From CAZUXY01 sp964624235 (GTDB taxonomy: Bacteria > Spirochaetota > UBA4802 > UBA5368): DNA of 64,000 nucleotides. Under the pieces are notes generated by a model that saw nothing but the letters and a program-made list of their open reading frames with translations, made no database searches and was not told where the DNA came from. The stretch is taken from positions 1 through 64,000 of the forward strand of contig CAZUXY010000006.1 of assembly GCA_964624235.1 (NCBI GenBank), in the 5' to 3' direction. This document shows, piece after piece, positions 17,118-26,488 of the stretch; the stretch's first letter is position 1, and each line of letters starts with the position of its first letter. The translations under genes were made by a program, and so were the position numbers.

Positions 17118-18405
17118 AAGCCATAAGAACCGCCGGATCATTTTTTCTTCTGATGAGCTTTTCCCTGGGATCGAGCCCGGTTATCCGGGTCAGTGATATA
17201 TAGGCGGTTTCAGAAAGGTTTATATCGATGCTGGTCAGATATTCAAGCAGTACCGGTACATATTCCAGCGAAGAGGTTTCACCGGCCACCGCTATGCACC
17301 ATTGTATGAACTTTTTATTCCCACTGCCCAGTCTGGCCCTGAAATCACGCTCATTACCTTTAATATTTTTTGCCGCTATTTTTATAAAATTGGACCAGTT
17401 CTCAAGCTGTGCGTCCGGAGCTTCTGAAACCGATTCAGCGAATTTGATGATTCCCCTGTAAGAAATTTTAATGTTTTCGTTATGCAAATACTCGGCGACC
17501 ATGTCGGCCATTTCAATCCCGCCGTGGAACATAAGCTTTTCCCATTCGCTGTCCGCATAGAGCAGCTTCACCCTGTTGGCTTTAGAATACACAATGAGAC
17601 TTCTCAAAACACCAATATCAGGTGACGCCTTCAGATGTTCCTGAAGCTGTACTATGGGCGAACTGAAGCCCAGTCTCAGCAGGTGCAGTCCGGAAACCGT
17701 ATTAGGATAGGAGCCGGGAGTCGTTGCGTTGAATACGTTTTTATAAGACCCGATGTAAAACACATAAAAAACCAGACTTACCACCGCTGCGGTGCTGAAA
17801 AGTTTGTAAAGCCTTCTCCTCACGAAAAACTCGACAAAAATGAAAAAGAAAAATATAACGAATTTCAATAACAGCATGAGTTGCAACGCCAGTCCGCCGC
17901 TAAAAACCGAATCTATAAGAAGGTCCAGATAAAAATAAAGCACACACAATGCGAGAAAAATCGGGATGGTGAAAAAAGGGTCTTTCTTCAGCTTCAATAC
18001 GAATAGCAAAAAGAGCGCATAAACCATCAGGTTGACATAACCGCCGGAGAGGAGGTTCATGAAGACGCTCCAGGGCCATTCCTCACGCCGTACACCGTCG
18101 GCCATCGCGAAAAGGATGATTATACAGTAAATGAGGACGAAGGGGAGAATCCTTACCTCAAAAAAGAGTACTTCCTCGGCCCATTTGCCGAATCTTACCT
18201 GGTACCTGGATTCATAGCGGTCGAGGTTTGCCGTCGAAAAATTAAATATCAGGTAAAACGAAAACACATAAATATACACACGAACGATGAGAGATATACC
18301 CTCCCATCGGCTGTGAAGGTTGAATAAAATGGTGAATGCGATTAATACGAGCAGGATATAAATGAATACGGAAACTCGTTTGAGTCTTATAGTCAGGAGC
18401 GTCAT
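17080..18405 (-). CDS. Hypothetical polytopic membrane protein
   Basis: No family was recognised. About eight hydrophobic segments occupy the first 240 residues (for example VSVFIYILLVLIAFTILF, LQLMLLLKFVIFFFFIFVEFF). A soluble C-terminal half of ~200 residues has helical repeats reminiscent of HEAT/ARM units (GGIEMADMVAEYLHN, GNKKFIQWCIAVAGE, EYVPVLLEYLTSIDI). The ATG at 18403-18405 is favoured because it follows the stop of the upstream gene. A TTG at 18441 would overlap it. It is probably co-transcribed with the 18416-19354 gene. Confidence 0.65.
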   Translation of the reverse strand: MTLLTIRLKRVSVFIYILLVLIAFTILFNLHSRWEGISLIVRVYIYVFSFYLIFNFSTANLDRYESRYQVRFGKWAEEVLFFEVRILPFVLIYCIIILFAMADGVRREEWPWSVFMNLLSGGYVNLMVYALFLLFVLKLKKDPFFTIPIFLALCVLYFYLDLLIDSVFSGGLALQLMLLLKFVIFFFFIFVEFFVRRRLYKLFSTAAVVSLVFYVFYIGSYKNVFNATTPGSYPNTVSGLHLLRLGFSSPIVQLQEHLKASPDIGVLRSLIVYSKANRVKLLYADSEWEKLMFHGGIEMADMVAEYLHNENIKISYRGIIKFAESVSEAPDAQLENWSNFIKIAAKNIKGNERDFRARLGSGNKKFIQWCIAVAGETSSLEYVPVLLEYLTSIDINLSETAYISLTRITGLDPREKLIRRKNDPAVLMAFKEYYLHNRRKG

Positions 18406-18415
18406 GGGATTATAA

Positions 18416-19354
18416 TCAGGCCATTTTGTCCAGCTTGTCAAGGGAGATATAATGCTCTTCCATCCCGATGCCCTTTTTCCCCGTACCGATAACCATAAAA
18501 TCCGAGAACGATCTGATTCGAATATATCTGTTTTTCCTGCTCTTCGGAAGCGTCATTTCCATTGAATGTATTTTTTTTGAAACGATCAGATCACGATCAT
18601 CCTGTGCGTCCCGATATGAAAATTCCGTTGAGAGCAGGCTCTTACGGTCACGACTCAGGGAAAAGAGTTCCTGTTCCACATTCATGACCGGGATGTTTCC
18701 CGATTTCCTTGATATAAATCCGCCCGAGTAAGGAACGTTATCAATCTCCATATAAGTCAGGTCAATCGTCATGTCCCTGAATTGAACCGTGATCCAGCTG
18801 TAACAGGACATGTCTTCCGGATAACGTTCTCCCCACGAATGTTTGCGGAAACCTATACAATCGAACTTCTTTGCAATGCCCTTCTTTTCGCCTTTGGTTA
18901 TTGAGATTCGGCCCGAGGTACGGCATCGCTGCTCATATCTGTCCCATAGCTCCAACTGCTTACTCATGACACCTTCTGTTTCATCAGTCATGCTGGTTGG
19001 AAACCTGTATATAGGGTAAGAGCCCGACATGGTCAGAACACAGCTCAGATAGTCGTTTCTCAGCTCGACTTCAATTGATTCTTTCGGAACCCTGACCTGG
19101 TACTTGAAATTTCTGCTTGAAAAAAGCTTCTGTCCTGTTGTGCCGTTATAATCCGTGATCTTCTGATAAGCGTAGAAGGCATCGTTAAGAAATACGGTCC
19201 AGTTGTACTCGATTTTTTTACTCTGAAACAGATAATTCAAATCGGCAAAGCCGAAGATCTTGTTTTTTTTATCGATGAAGTTGACACTGTAACGCTCGAT
19301 CCAGCGGGTATTTTTTTTAAACTCATGCAGATACTCATCATGATCTTTAATCAT
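18416..19354 (-). CDS. Hypothetical protein, possibly CrtC/lipocalin-like fold
   Basis: 312 residues, no signal peptide seen. The segment CIGFRKHSWGERYPEDMSCYSWITVQF matches in pattern the G-x-HSWG-R region of beta-barrel proteins related to hydroxyneurosporene synthase (CrtC) and DUF7064/7065-type proteins. Those families act on terpenoid or lipid substrates or have unknown roles, so this is a weak hint only. A promoter lies about 160 bp upstream and the membrane-protein gene follows directly. Confidence 0.6.
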   Translation of the reverse strand: MIKDHDEYLHEFKKNTRWIERYSVNFIDKKNKIFGFADLNYLFQSKKIEYNWTVFLNDAFYAYQKITDYNGTTGQKLFSSRNFKYQVRVPKESIEVELRNDYLSCVLTMSGSYPIYRFPTSMTDETEGVMSKQLELWDRYEQRCRTSGRISITKGEKKGIAKKFDCIGFRKHSWGERYPEDMSCYSWITVQFRDMTIDLTYMEIDNVPYSGGFISRKSGNIPVMNVEQELFSLSRDRKSLLSTEFSYRDAQDDRDLIVSKKIHSMEMTLPKSRKNRYIRIRSFSDFMVIGTGKKGIGMEEHYISLDKLDKMA

Positions 19355-19514
19355 GGACAGCCCCGTTCACGCGGAAAATCAAGACTATATATATTTTACG
19401 GAGTTGTTCTAAGGTGCAGCCCAGCTCCAGTAATCAAACACATCAACCATCAATCCAACCTGCGCACAATCTGTTACTGTTGCCGCAATGACCGAAGGAA
19501 ATCACTGAGAGCAA

Positions 19515-19543
19515 AATCTATACACATTCTTTATTTTTGTCAA
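19515..19543 (-). promoter_or_regulatory. Probable promoter of the 18416-19354 gene
   Basis: On the minus strand TTGACA (19538-19543), 17 bp, TAGATT (19515-19520) in the 208-bp gap after prmC. Confidence 0.55.
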
Positions 19544-19562
19544 ACACTTTTTTATTGTCAGG

Positions 19563-20402
19563 TTATCGGTTTTGTTTTTTGAACAGACCCACCCTGGCCA
19601 GTCCCGCGTAATCATTGAGCACTGAGACGGTCAAACCGTAAAGGGGGCCCGTTTTGATTATATACTCCCCGTGAGTCGATCCGATCTCAATGATAATAAT
19701 CCCGCCGGGAGCCAGATGTTCGCGACCTCCCTTTATAAGACGTTCAATAGTCTCTGTTCCTCCATTTGCCGCATATAATGCACATTCCGGTTCATAGCTC
19801 AATTCACGTTGCAGTGAAGAACGGTCTCCGGGGTCAATATAGGGAGGATTTGATACTATGATATCGAATGTCTCTTTGCCTGCCGGCTCAAACAGGTCTC
19901 CTGAACAGAATGCGATCATGTCGCCGTGCAACAGCGAACGGCAGTTGCGGCCTGCAACCCTTAACGCAGCCCCGGAGATGTCCGTGGCCACGACTTCACA
20001 ATCAGGCCTGTTCCTCTTGACGCTGATGGCGATTGCTCCTGAACCGGTGCCGACATCCAGCACCCTCCCGCCGGGAGGCGCATGATAGAGCACCAGGTCC
20101 ACGAGCATCTCGGTTTCGGGACGGGGTATCAATACATCGGGGTTAACCTCAAATTCGAGGGAATAAAACTCCTTTTTCCCGATGATGTATGCGGTCGGCT
20201 CCCCGTGGGACCTCCTCTGGAGGAGTGATCGCATTTGCCGCTGTTCCTGTGGATTCAGCACTCTTTGTCCGGTAGTTATCAGCATGTGCCGCTCGACACC
20301 CAGCATATGCGAAAGCAGCACTTCAGCTTCAAGATGTGATTTTTCCACACCCGATTCATCGAGTGTACCGACCATTATGTTCAGAGCGTCGCAAACGGTC
20401 AT
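19563..20402 (-). CDS. prmC: Release factor glutamine methyltransferase
   Basis: PrmC methylates the glutamine of the GGQ motif in release factors. The 279-residue protein has SAM-binding RVLDVGTGSGAIAISV and the substrate-binding IVSNPPYIDP motif. ELSYEPECALYAANGGTETI is typical of the family. It lies 23 bp downstream of prfA, its substrate, in the common prfA-prmC arrangement. Confidence 0.95.
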   Translation of the reverse strand: MTVCDALNIMVGTLDESGVEKSHLEAEVLLSHMLGVERHMLITTGQRVLNPQEQRQMRSLLQRRSHGEPTAYIIGKKEFYSLEFEVNPDVLIPRPETEMLVDLVLYHAPPGGRVLDVGTGSGAIAISVKRNRPDCEVVATDISGAALRVAGRNCRSLLHGDMIAFCSGDLFEPAGKETFDIIVSNPPYIDPGDRSSLQRELSYEPECALYAANGGTETIERLIKGGREHLAPGGIIIIEIGSTHGEYIIKTGPLYGLTVSVLNDYAGLARVGLFKKQNR

Positions 20403-20425
20403 CGGAGGGAGGCCTGTAATACCGG

Positions 20426-21496
20426 TCAGCGGTTTAAATGTTTCAGTTTGATTTCAACATCATGTTTCTTCAGGGCTTCGACCATATCGCCGATCTCTCC
20501 CTCCAGAAACTTTTCCAGCGAATAGAGAGTCATCCCTATGCGGTGATCCGTAACACGGGACTGGGGAAAATTGTAGGTTCTAATCCGTTCGCTCCTGTCA
20601 CCCGTGCCGACCTGGGACCTCTTGGCCTGGGATTCTTTTTCGAGCCTTTCACCCTCGATCTTTTCCAGCAGCCGTGCCCGCAGCACCTTCATGGCTTTGG
20701 CCTTGTTTTTATGCTGCGATTTCTCGTCCTGGCAGGTGACCACCATCCCGGTGGGTATATGAGTGATACGTACCGCCGAATCGGTGGTATTCACCGATTG
20801 CCCGCCATGGCCCGATGAACGGTAAACATCAATCCTCAGTTCATTGGGGTCTATGACCACCTCACTTTCCTCGGCCTCGGGCATAACGGCCACGGTGACG
20901 GCAGACGTGTGGATACGGCCGCCCGACTCGGTTTCGGGTATTCGCTGTACACGGTGTACACCCGATTCATATTTCAAATTGTCATAAGCATCCTCACCGG
21001 CAACGGCGTATATGACTTCCTTATATCCGCCGATCCCCGTCGGATTGGTATCAAAAAGTTCCAGCTTCCATCCCCTGGATTCCACGAACCTGCTGTACAT
21101 ACGAAAAAGATCGGCACAGAACAGCGCTGCCTCTTCACCGCCCGTTCCCGCTCTTATTTCCATAATCACGTTTTTCCCGGAATTGGGGTCGCCGGGAATC
21201 AAAAGAATCAGCAGGTCCTTTTCCGATTCACTTATTTTCATCTCCAGGTTTTCGACTTCAGAAAGCAGCATTTCCCGCATCTGCGCGTCCTTCTCTTCGT
21301 TAAGCATCTCACGCGCATCCGCAAGTTCATGTTTGAATTTCACGTATTCTTCATACCGCTGAATAACCGGGCGCAGGCGGGCATACTCTTTATTCAGCTC
21401 TTTTAATCTGTTCGGATTGGATACGACATCGGGACTGCTCAGATCTTGTTCAATCTGCCGGCACCTTTCCGCCAGTGCGTTCAGTTTCTCTATCAT
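20426..21496 (-). CDS. prfA: Peptide chain release factor 1
   Basis: RF1 recognises UAA and UAG and triggers peptide release. From the ATG at 21494-21496 (GGAG ribosome site) the protein has 356 residues, the standard size. A longer upstream frame is not conserved. The codon-recognition tripeptide region reads RIPETESGGRIHTSA (P-x-T type, so RF1 and not RF2). The GGQ motif is in SSGHGGQSVNTTDSAV, followed by QHKNKAKAMKVLRARL. Confidence 0.96.
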   Translation of the reverse strand: MIEKLNALAERCRQIEQDLSSPDVVSNPNRLKELNKEYARLRPVIQRYEEYVKFKHELADAREMLNEEKDAQMREMLLSEVENLEMKISESEKDLLILLIPGDPNSGKNVIMEIRAGTGGEEAALFCADLFRMYSRFVESRGWKLELFDTNPTGIGGYKEVIYAVAGEDAYDNLKYESGVHRVQRIPETESGGRIHTSAVTVAVMPEAEESEVVIDPNELRIDVYRSSGHGGQSVNTTDSAVRITHIPTGMVVTCQDEKSQHKNKAKAMKVLRARLLEKIEGERLEKESQAKRSQVGTGDRSERIRTYNFPQSRVTDHRIGMTLYSLEKFLEGEIGDMVEALKKHDVEIKLKHLNR

Positions 21497-21549
21497 GACA
21501 TCTCCGTAAAAAATCTCCCCGGGCGCAAGCTTCCAAAAACATGAACAGC

Positions 21550-21577
21550 AATTAAATAAACCAGAGGGTGATGTCAA
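21550..21577 (-). promoter_or_regulatory. Probable prfA promoter
   Basis: On the minus strand TTGACA (21572-21577), 16 bp, TTAATT (21550-21555), about 50 bp before the prfA start. Confidence 0.6.
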
Positions 21578-21686
21578 CACAATATTTGCGCGATTCACTC
21601 ATATAATACCGCCGGAAACGAATAAACGTCCAGTTTTATAATAAGTGTCGCTTGACAATCTGGATCCGCCGCATCATTCATTTTTC

Positions 21687-22595
21687 ATGCAGACAGCCTC
21701 ACATTTCAAGGTATCCAGAAAAGACATTGTGTTTCACAGCAGGGGAACACGCTGCGCCGCCTGGCTCTATCTCCCGGAAGGGACGGCGAGCCCTCCCGTG
21801 GTGATTATGGCACACGGATTCGCCGCTGAACGGGATTTCGCCCTCCCTGCCTATGCCAAGCGCTTTGTGGCCGGCGGCATGGCGGTGTTCCTCTTTGATT
21901 ACCGGTACTTCGGCGCCAGTGACGGCGATCCCCGCAACCTGGTCGATCCGCACCGACAGATGGAAGACTGGAGATCCGCTCTTGCCAGGGTGAGAACGCT
22001 GGACTCAGTGGACAGCGGAAGAATCGCCCTCTGGGGATCCTCTTTCAGCGGTGGTCATGTGCTCGTCCTTTCATCCGCGGAAAGGGGTATCAGCGCAACC
22101 GTTTCACAGGTCCCCTTTGTCGACGGCCTGTCCACATCCTTAAATCTGGGTACACGGTTTATGGTACGGGCGCTGATCGAGGGATTCAAAGACCTGTGGC
22201 GCAGACTGACCGGACAGGAACCCTATTATGTGCCGGTGGTCGGGGAACCCGGGAGTTTCGCGGTAATGAACACACCCGGCGCGTTTGCGGGATATACGGC
22301 ACTCATCCCGAAAAACTCACAATGGGAAAACCGATGCCCTGCCCGCGTGCTCCTTTCAATGCCGTTTTACCGGCCGATACGTCGTGTAAAAAGTATTTCC
22401 TGCCCGGTTCTTGTTGTTCTCGCGGAGCAAGACAACCTGATACCCTCAAGCACAGTGAAGAAAACCGTTGGTCTCATTCCCAGGGGTGAAATGATCGAAC
22501 TCCATGCCGGTCATTTCGACCTATACTCAGGTGAGTTTTTTGAACGTGCGGTTGCGGCTGAAACCGAATTTCTTCAAAAGCACCTGCTGAACTGA
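21687..22595 (+). CDS. Alpha/beta hydrolase (dienelactone-hydrolase/xylan-esterase-like)
   Basis: About 302 residues from the ATG at 21687. A GTG at 21645 would add 14 residues but lies close to a TATAAT at about 21636. The fold shows VVIMAHGFAAERD (oxyanion loop), LFDYRYFGASDG, the nucleophile elbow WGSSFSGGHVL with its Ser, a late Asp in LAEQDNLIP and His in HAGHFDLYSG. It resembles single-domain hydrolases acting on small esters. The substrate is unknown. Confidence 0.82.
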   Translation: MQTASHFKVSRKDIVFHSRGTRCAAWLYLPEGTASPPVVIMAHGFAAERDFALPAYAKRFVAGGMAVFLFDYRYFGASDGDPRNLVDPHRQMEDWRSALARVRTLDSVDSGRIALWGSSFSGGHVLVLSSAERGISATVSQVPFVDGLSTSLNLGTRFMVRALIEGFKDLWRRLTGQEPYYVPVVGEPGSFAVMNTPGAFAGYTALIPKNSQWENRCPARVLLSMPFYRPIRRVKSISCPVLVVLAEQDNLIPSSTVKKTVGLIPRGEMIELHAGHFDLYSGEFFERAVAAETEFLQKHLLN

Positions 22596-22669
22596 TTCAC
22601 CCCGGTGAACCGATTAAAATTTTATTGACACATCCCCGCACAGTCCGATCAACTATCAATGAGTGCTCG

Positions 22670-22731
22670 GCATCACGGCTCAGGGTAATGTATGATTTTT
22701 TCATTCAGGTAAATGCGTCAGCCTGTGATGC
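22670..22731. repeat. Long-range inverted repeat upstream of the lipoprotein gene
   Basis: GCATCACGGCT (22670-22680) is complementary to AGCCTGTGATGC (22720-22731) apart from one bulged T. It lies 37-98 bp before the lipoprotein ATG and may be an operator pair or an mRNA leader structure. Confidence 0.35.
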
Positions 22732-22767
22732 TTTGCTGAAATATCAATAATAAAAGAAGGAACACAT

Positions 22768-23475
22768 ATGAAACGTTTTATCATGATTAGTGCCGGACTC
22801 TTGTTTTTCGCTTCCTGTGCATCCACATCTGATCCCCAACTTAAGGCAAAAATTGAACCATTCTTCGGCTCACCCTCCAAAGCTAAGTATGCAAAGGCCC
22901 AGAAATTTTTCAGGCCCATGCCTTACGCAGTGGGTCAGTACGTGGTCATAGGCACCACTGAGAAAGACGGGAAACGCTCGATCACCCGAACCTCCTTGGT
23001 GGGCAGGGAATCAGGAGGATGGGTAATCGAAAGTTATTCACTCAGCGAATCGCAGGAGGGCGTGATCCAGATGCTGATCAAGGGCCTGGAGCAGGCCGCA
23101 AAAACCGGGAAGCCGGATGATATCGAAATCGTGTGGGTGAAAATGAAAGACAAGGAAGGCAAGGTACAGACTATTGAAGGCCCCATGCTGATGATGGCCA
23201 AAGCCATGTACAAGGGCAGTCTCGAAAACCTGTCGGTTAAAATCGAATCCTTCGTGGACGGCGGTGTAATCACCGTTCCGGCAGGCAGTTTCGCCGGCAC
23301 CAATACCATTAAAACATCTGCAAAATTTCTGGGGAAAACCTATAAATCCACCGGATGGTACCATTATGCCGTTCCCATAAACGGCATGGTTAAGTCTGTA
23401 TCCGATGACGGAAAAATGGTCATGGAACTGTTGAGCTTCGGTTATAAGGGAGCCGTTTCGCAATTCAACAGGTAA
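22768..23475 (+). CDS. Hypothetical lipoprotein
   Basis: 235 residues. A typical lipoprotein signal, KRFIMISAGLLFFASC, places the lipidated Cys at residue 17. The mature protein has an alternating beta-strand pattern (VVIGTTEKDGKRSITRTSLVG, MVKSVSDDGKMVMELLSFGY), suggesting a beta-rich envelope protein of the type that accommodates a hydrophobic ligand. No family was recognised. A good AGAAGGA ribosome site precedes the ATG. It appears to be a single-gene unit. Confidence 0.75.
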   Translation: MKRFIMISAGLLFFASCASTSDPQLKAKIEPFFGSPSKAKYAKAQKFFRPMPYAVGQYVVIGTTEKDGKRSITRTSLVGRESGGWVIESYSLSESQEGVIQMLIKGLEQAAKTGKPDDIEIVWVKMKDKEGKVQTIEGPMLMMAKAMYKGSLENLSVKIESFVDGGVITVPAGSFAGTNTIKTSAKFLGKTYKSTGWYHYAVPINGMVKSVSDDGKMVMELLSFGYKGAVSQFNR

Positions 23476-23856
23476 ATTTTCCGTTTCCCATGATTTTTCT
23501 CCCTTTAAAAACAGACCGGGATCACACCCGCCGTGTGGTTCCGGTCGCACACTAATACCGTGTCCCGGGTTATCGCTGAACCATGACCTTCACAGCGGGC
23601 ACACCGGTTTCCCGAAGCCTTCCATTGAAATAACTGACCGCGCTCCCCGTGACCGATACAGTGCCGTGTCAGCCCATGCCGGCGCCATAGGTGTTTAACA
23701 ATTCTCGACCTGGTAAATCATATACATATATTTATAAATGTATACTATATGTTTATTGGGATTTTCTGTATTATACTATACTTATCTTTAAATATATGGT
23801 ATATTATTAACAGGTAGCAGCAGTATGATTTAAGTATTCCGTCAGCGAGGCCCGAT
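23476..23856. other. AT-rich intergenic region with a strong hairpin
   Basis: 381 bp. A near-perfect hairpin at 23514-23546 (GACCGG-gat-CACAC, loop ccgcc, GTGTG-gtt-CCGGTC) follows the lipoprotein gene and may act as its terminator although no T run follows. From 23715 to 23815 the DNA is very AT-rich, with an inverted repeat TATACAT/ATGTATA around 23731 and several TATA-like boxes, presumably the promoter of the next gene. Confidence 0.5.
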
Positions 23857-24225
23857 ATGAATACGTGTTATCGATCAGGAACCTATTGCAGCGATGTATG
23901 CTGCGGGCACCACGAAAAACTTGAGGCCTTCCGGGGACATGTGTACGAGCTGATGAAAACGAATTTCTGCAAAAACTGCTCCGCATGGAATTTTTATCAA
24001 TGGCTGGAACAGCACCACTACCTGATTGTGAAAAAAAACAGCACACCGGAAGACTCTGTCGGCGTAATGGAAGCAATACCGATAAACAGTAACCCCCTGA
24101 GGGACCTTGATGAAATCGAAGCACTGCAGTTTTATTTCAAGGCCGCCAGGATCTTCAAAGACCTGGGTCAACTGACTGCCAAAGAGACCATGGCTTTCCG
24201 GCGTTTCCTGGGGACCAGCCCTTAG
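23857..24225 (+). CDS. Small cysteine-rich protein, paralogue 1
   Basis: 122 residues of an unrecognised family. The N-terminal 55 residues contain SGTYCSDVCCGHH (C-x4-C-x-H) and NFCKNCSAWNFYQWL (C-x2-C followed by AWNF-aromatic-x-WL). Four Cys and one His shared with the next gene suggest a small zinc-binding module. The C-terminal half (residues 70-122) is acidic to neutral and probably helical (LDEIEALQFYFKAARIF). It has its own AT-rich upstream region. No signal peptide. Function unknown. Confidence 0.72.
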   Translation: MNTCYRSGTYCSDVCCGHHEKLEAFRGHVYELMKTNFCKNCSAWNFYQWLEQHHYLIVKKNSTPEDSVGVMEAIPINSNPLRDLDEIEALQFYFKAARIFKDLGQLTAKETMAFRRFLGTSP

Positions 24226-24458
24226 GGGATGAATTCGGAGGATACATCCCGGCAGACTCACGGATTATCCATCAGGCCGGGCGAACTGTTTCCCACCAGA
24301 GACTGGGAATTCCATCTGATTGTCCGAAGTGAATACCGACAGAACACCCTCTCTATATAAATATAAATTATCATATTAAAATAAAATATTATTTACAAAA
24401 TACCTCTTTTTGATTTATTGGCTGTTACCGAGTCACTTATGATCAACGGAGGACCGTT

Positions 24459-24734
24459 ATGACCATCGAATATCAATCGGGAACCTATTGTAATGAAATC
24501 AGGTGCGAACATGTCGGGGTACTGATGTCGCTCGGAGGAGAAGAGTATTTTTCTGAAAAACAGAGATTGTGCGGCAACTGCACCGCATGGAATTTTTTTA
24601 CCTGGCTCAAATCGAAAAATTTCGCCATTACCAGAAATATCACCCCTGAAACGCCGCGTGCCGGGTTCAAAGACCTTAAGGCCGAAGATTATACCGAAGA
24701 GGAACTCATCCGGCTGCGCAGCTTTTATATGTAA
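24459..24734 (+). CDS. Small cysteine-rich protein, paralogue 2
   Basis: 91 residues. It is a tandem paralogue of the gene at 23857: SGTYCNEIRCEHV matches C-x4-C-x-H and RLCGNCTAWNFFTWL matches C-x2-C-[ST]-AWNF. The spacing between the two motifs is similar, about 30 residues. The C-terminus is shorter (DYTEEELIRLRSFYM). A strong GGAGGA ribosome site precedes the ATG. An AT-rich stretch with TTTACA around 24393 could be its promoter. Function unknown. Confidence 0.72.
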   Translation: MTIEYQSGTYCNEIRCEHVGVLMSLGGEEYFSEKQRLCGNCTAWNFFTWLKSKNFAITRNITPETPRAGFKDLKAEDYTEEELIRLRSFYM

Positions 24735-24955
24735 CACATGCAACAGTTGAAGGAAGGGGATCGCTGTCATTTCGGTCATGATTCCCTTCCATATATCTTA
24801 ATAACAGCGTCCGCAACTACCGGATATCTTAACCCTCCCCCATTACTTCCGGTGTAGTACCGCCGTCGAATATTTCTTGCAATTTCCTTTTCATTGATAC
24901 TTAATCAGAACTGTTCCATTGCCCCCTCTCCATGACATATCATAACGGATGTATA

Positions 24956-26488
24956 ATGATCTCCGATATAATCAGCTATTTTTTTATCATCATGGGCACC
25001 GTGCTGCTCTATGAGATCCTCAGGGCACTGGTGCTGACGAGAATCAGGGCAAAACTTTACCGTTCGGTTAAAGAGTACCTCGATCACTACTCCATACGCC
25101 TGGACCGTTTCAAACTGACCCACAAGATGGTAATAAAGCAGGAGCTCCTCAACGACGGCGAAATCCACCAGGGTATTATCAGCCATGCCAGGGAAAAAAA
25201 CATGAGGATACAGCAGGTCCAGGACCAGGTGGAGGAATACATAGAAGAGATAGTGCCTTTTTTCAATCTGCTTTCATATTATAAAATCGGATACCGCATA
25301 GCCCACGCCCTGTTGAACATGATTTACGAGGTCGTTATCGATCATGAAAACGCCGAAAAACTGAAAAGAATTCCATCCGACAGCATTGTGGTTTTCGTTA
25401 TGAACCATCGCAGCAATATCGACTACATCCTGGTCGCCTACATGCTCGCACAGCAGATCTCCCTGAGCTATGCTGTAGGTGAGTGGGCCCGGGTATGGCC
25501 GCTGGAGTATATTTTCAAATCCTTCGGCGCATATTTCATCAGACGCAGATACCGTGAGAAGCTCTACCACCTGGTGCTGGAAAAGTACGTCCAGCTTATC
25601 AGCCTGCAGGGGGTGACCCAGGGGATATTCCTCGAGGGGGGACTGACGAGAGATGGTACTTTCAAACCCGCAAAAATCGGCATCCTGGATTATATCATCG
25701 GCATAAAGAAACACCCCGGGTTCAACCGGGAACTGGTGTTTGTACCCGCGGCCATAAATTACGACTGGGTACTGGAGGACCGTAACCTTATCGCGGAGTG
25801 GAAAAAGTCCAGGGAAAAAAGCGGCTTTAAGGAGAATCTCTCTTCACTGATACGGATTCTCATTAAGGGCCCGCTGCTTATGATCGTTAATCTTACTCGT
25901 TATATGACCGGGCGTCTTAGGCACCACGGCTATGCGAGTGTGAGCTTCGGGGAACCGGTTTTTCTTTCGGACTTTTTAAAAAAACAGAAAACCGACCTCT
26001 TTACGATGGACCGCACCAGACGGCTCGCGCGAATTCAGAAGTTCGCCGATATGCTCATGAAACACATCGGAACGGTCATTCCGGTGACTCCCGTCTGCCT
26101 GGTCTCGGCCGCGTTACTTTCATTCACCACCGAATCCCTTTCAATGGACCATCTGACCCGGAGGGTACGCTACATGAGAATACACCTCAAAAACGGAGGC
26201 GGCCGAATTGTCCTGGGGAAAGCCTTCGAATCAAGCACGCACAGCCATCGGAAGCTTGACGACGAGAAGGAGGGGCGTCAGAAAGAGCTGGTAAATTTTG
26301 AGGAAAGACTGCTGGAACACGATGAAGCGATCAGAACTGTTGAGGTCGCCATGGAACTGCTCAAGAGAAGGAAAGCCGTTTCCCTGAAAAAGGGCATCGT
26401 TACGATCAATCAAAGGAAAAAACCCATGCTTGAATTCTATGCCCACAGCCTCACCCACCTGCTGGAAGAGGAGGGAAAGAATAAATGA
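24956..26488 (+). CDS. PlsB-like glycerol-3-phosphate acyltransferase
   Basis: About 510 residues from the ATG at 24956. A start at 24932 adds 8. The acyltransferase blocks are in order: VMNHRSNIDYILVAYM (H-x4-D catalytic pair), GAYFIRRRYREKLYHLVLE, GIFLEGGLTRDGTFKPAKIG and LVFVPAAINYDW. A hydrophobic N-terminus and a ~130-residue C-terminal extension are present. It probably acylates glycerol 3-phosphate or another polyol in phospholipid or storage-lipid synthesis. Its stop overlaps the next gene's start (ATGA). Confidence 0.82.
   Translation: MISDIISYFFIIMGTVLLYEILRALVLTRIRAKLYRSVKEYLDHYSIRLDRFKLTHKMVIKQELLNDGEIHQGIISHAREKNMRIQQVQDQVEEYIEEIVPFFNLLSYYKIGYRIAHALLNMIYEVVIDHENAEKLKRIPSDSIVVFVMNHRSNIDYILVAYMLAQQISLSYAVGEWARVWPLEYIFKSFGAYFIRRRYREKLYHLVLEKYVQLISLQGVTQGIFLEGGLTRDGTFKPAKIGILDYIIGIKKHPGFNRELVFVPAAINYDWVLEDRNLIAEWKKSREKSGFKENLSSLIRILIKGPLLMIVNLTRYMTGRLRHHGYASVSFGEPVFLSDFLKKQKTDLFTMDRTRRLARIQKFADMLMKHIGTVIPVTPVCLVSAALLSFTTESLSMDHLTRRVRYMRIHLKNGGGRIVLGKAFESSTHSHRKLDDEKEGRQKELVNFEERLLEHDEAIRTVEVAMELLKRRKAVSLKKGIVTINQRKKPMLEFYAHSLTHLLEEEGKNK

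Noticed and set aside
23700..23820. AT-rich palindromic DNA that might be an origin or a recombination site
   Set aside because: No DnaA boxes, no repeated units and no integrase nearby; a promoter region is the simpler reading.
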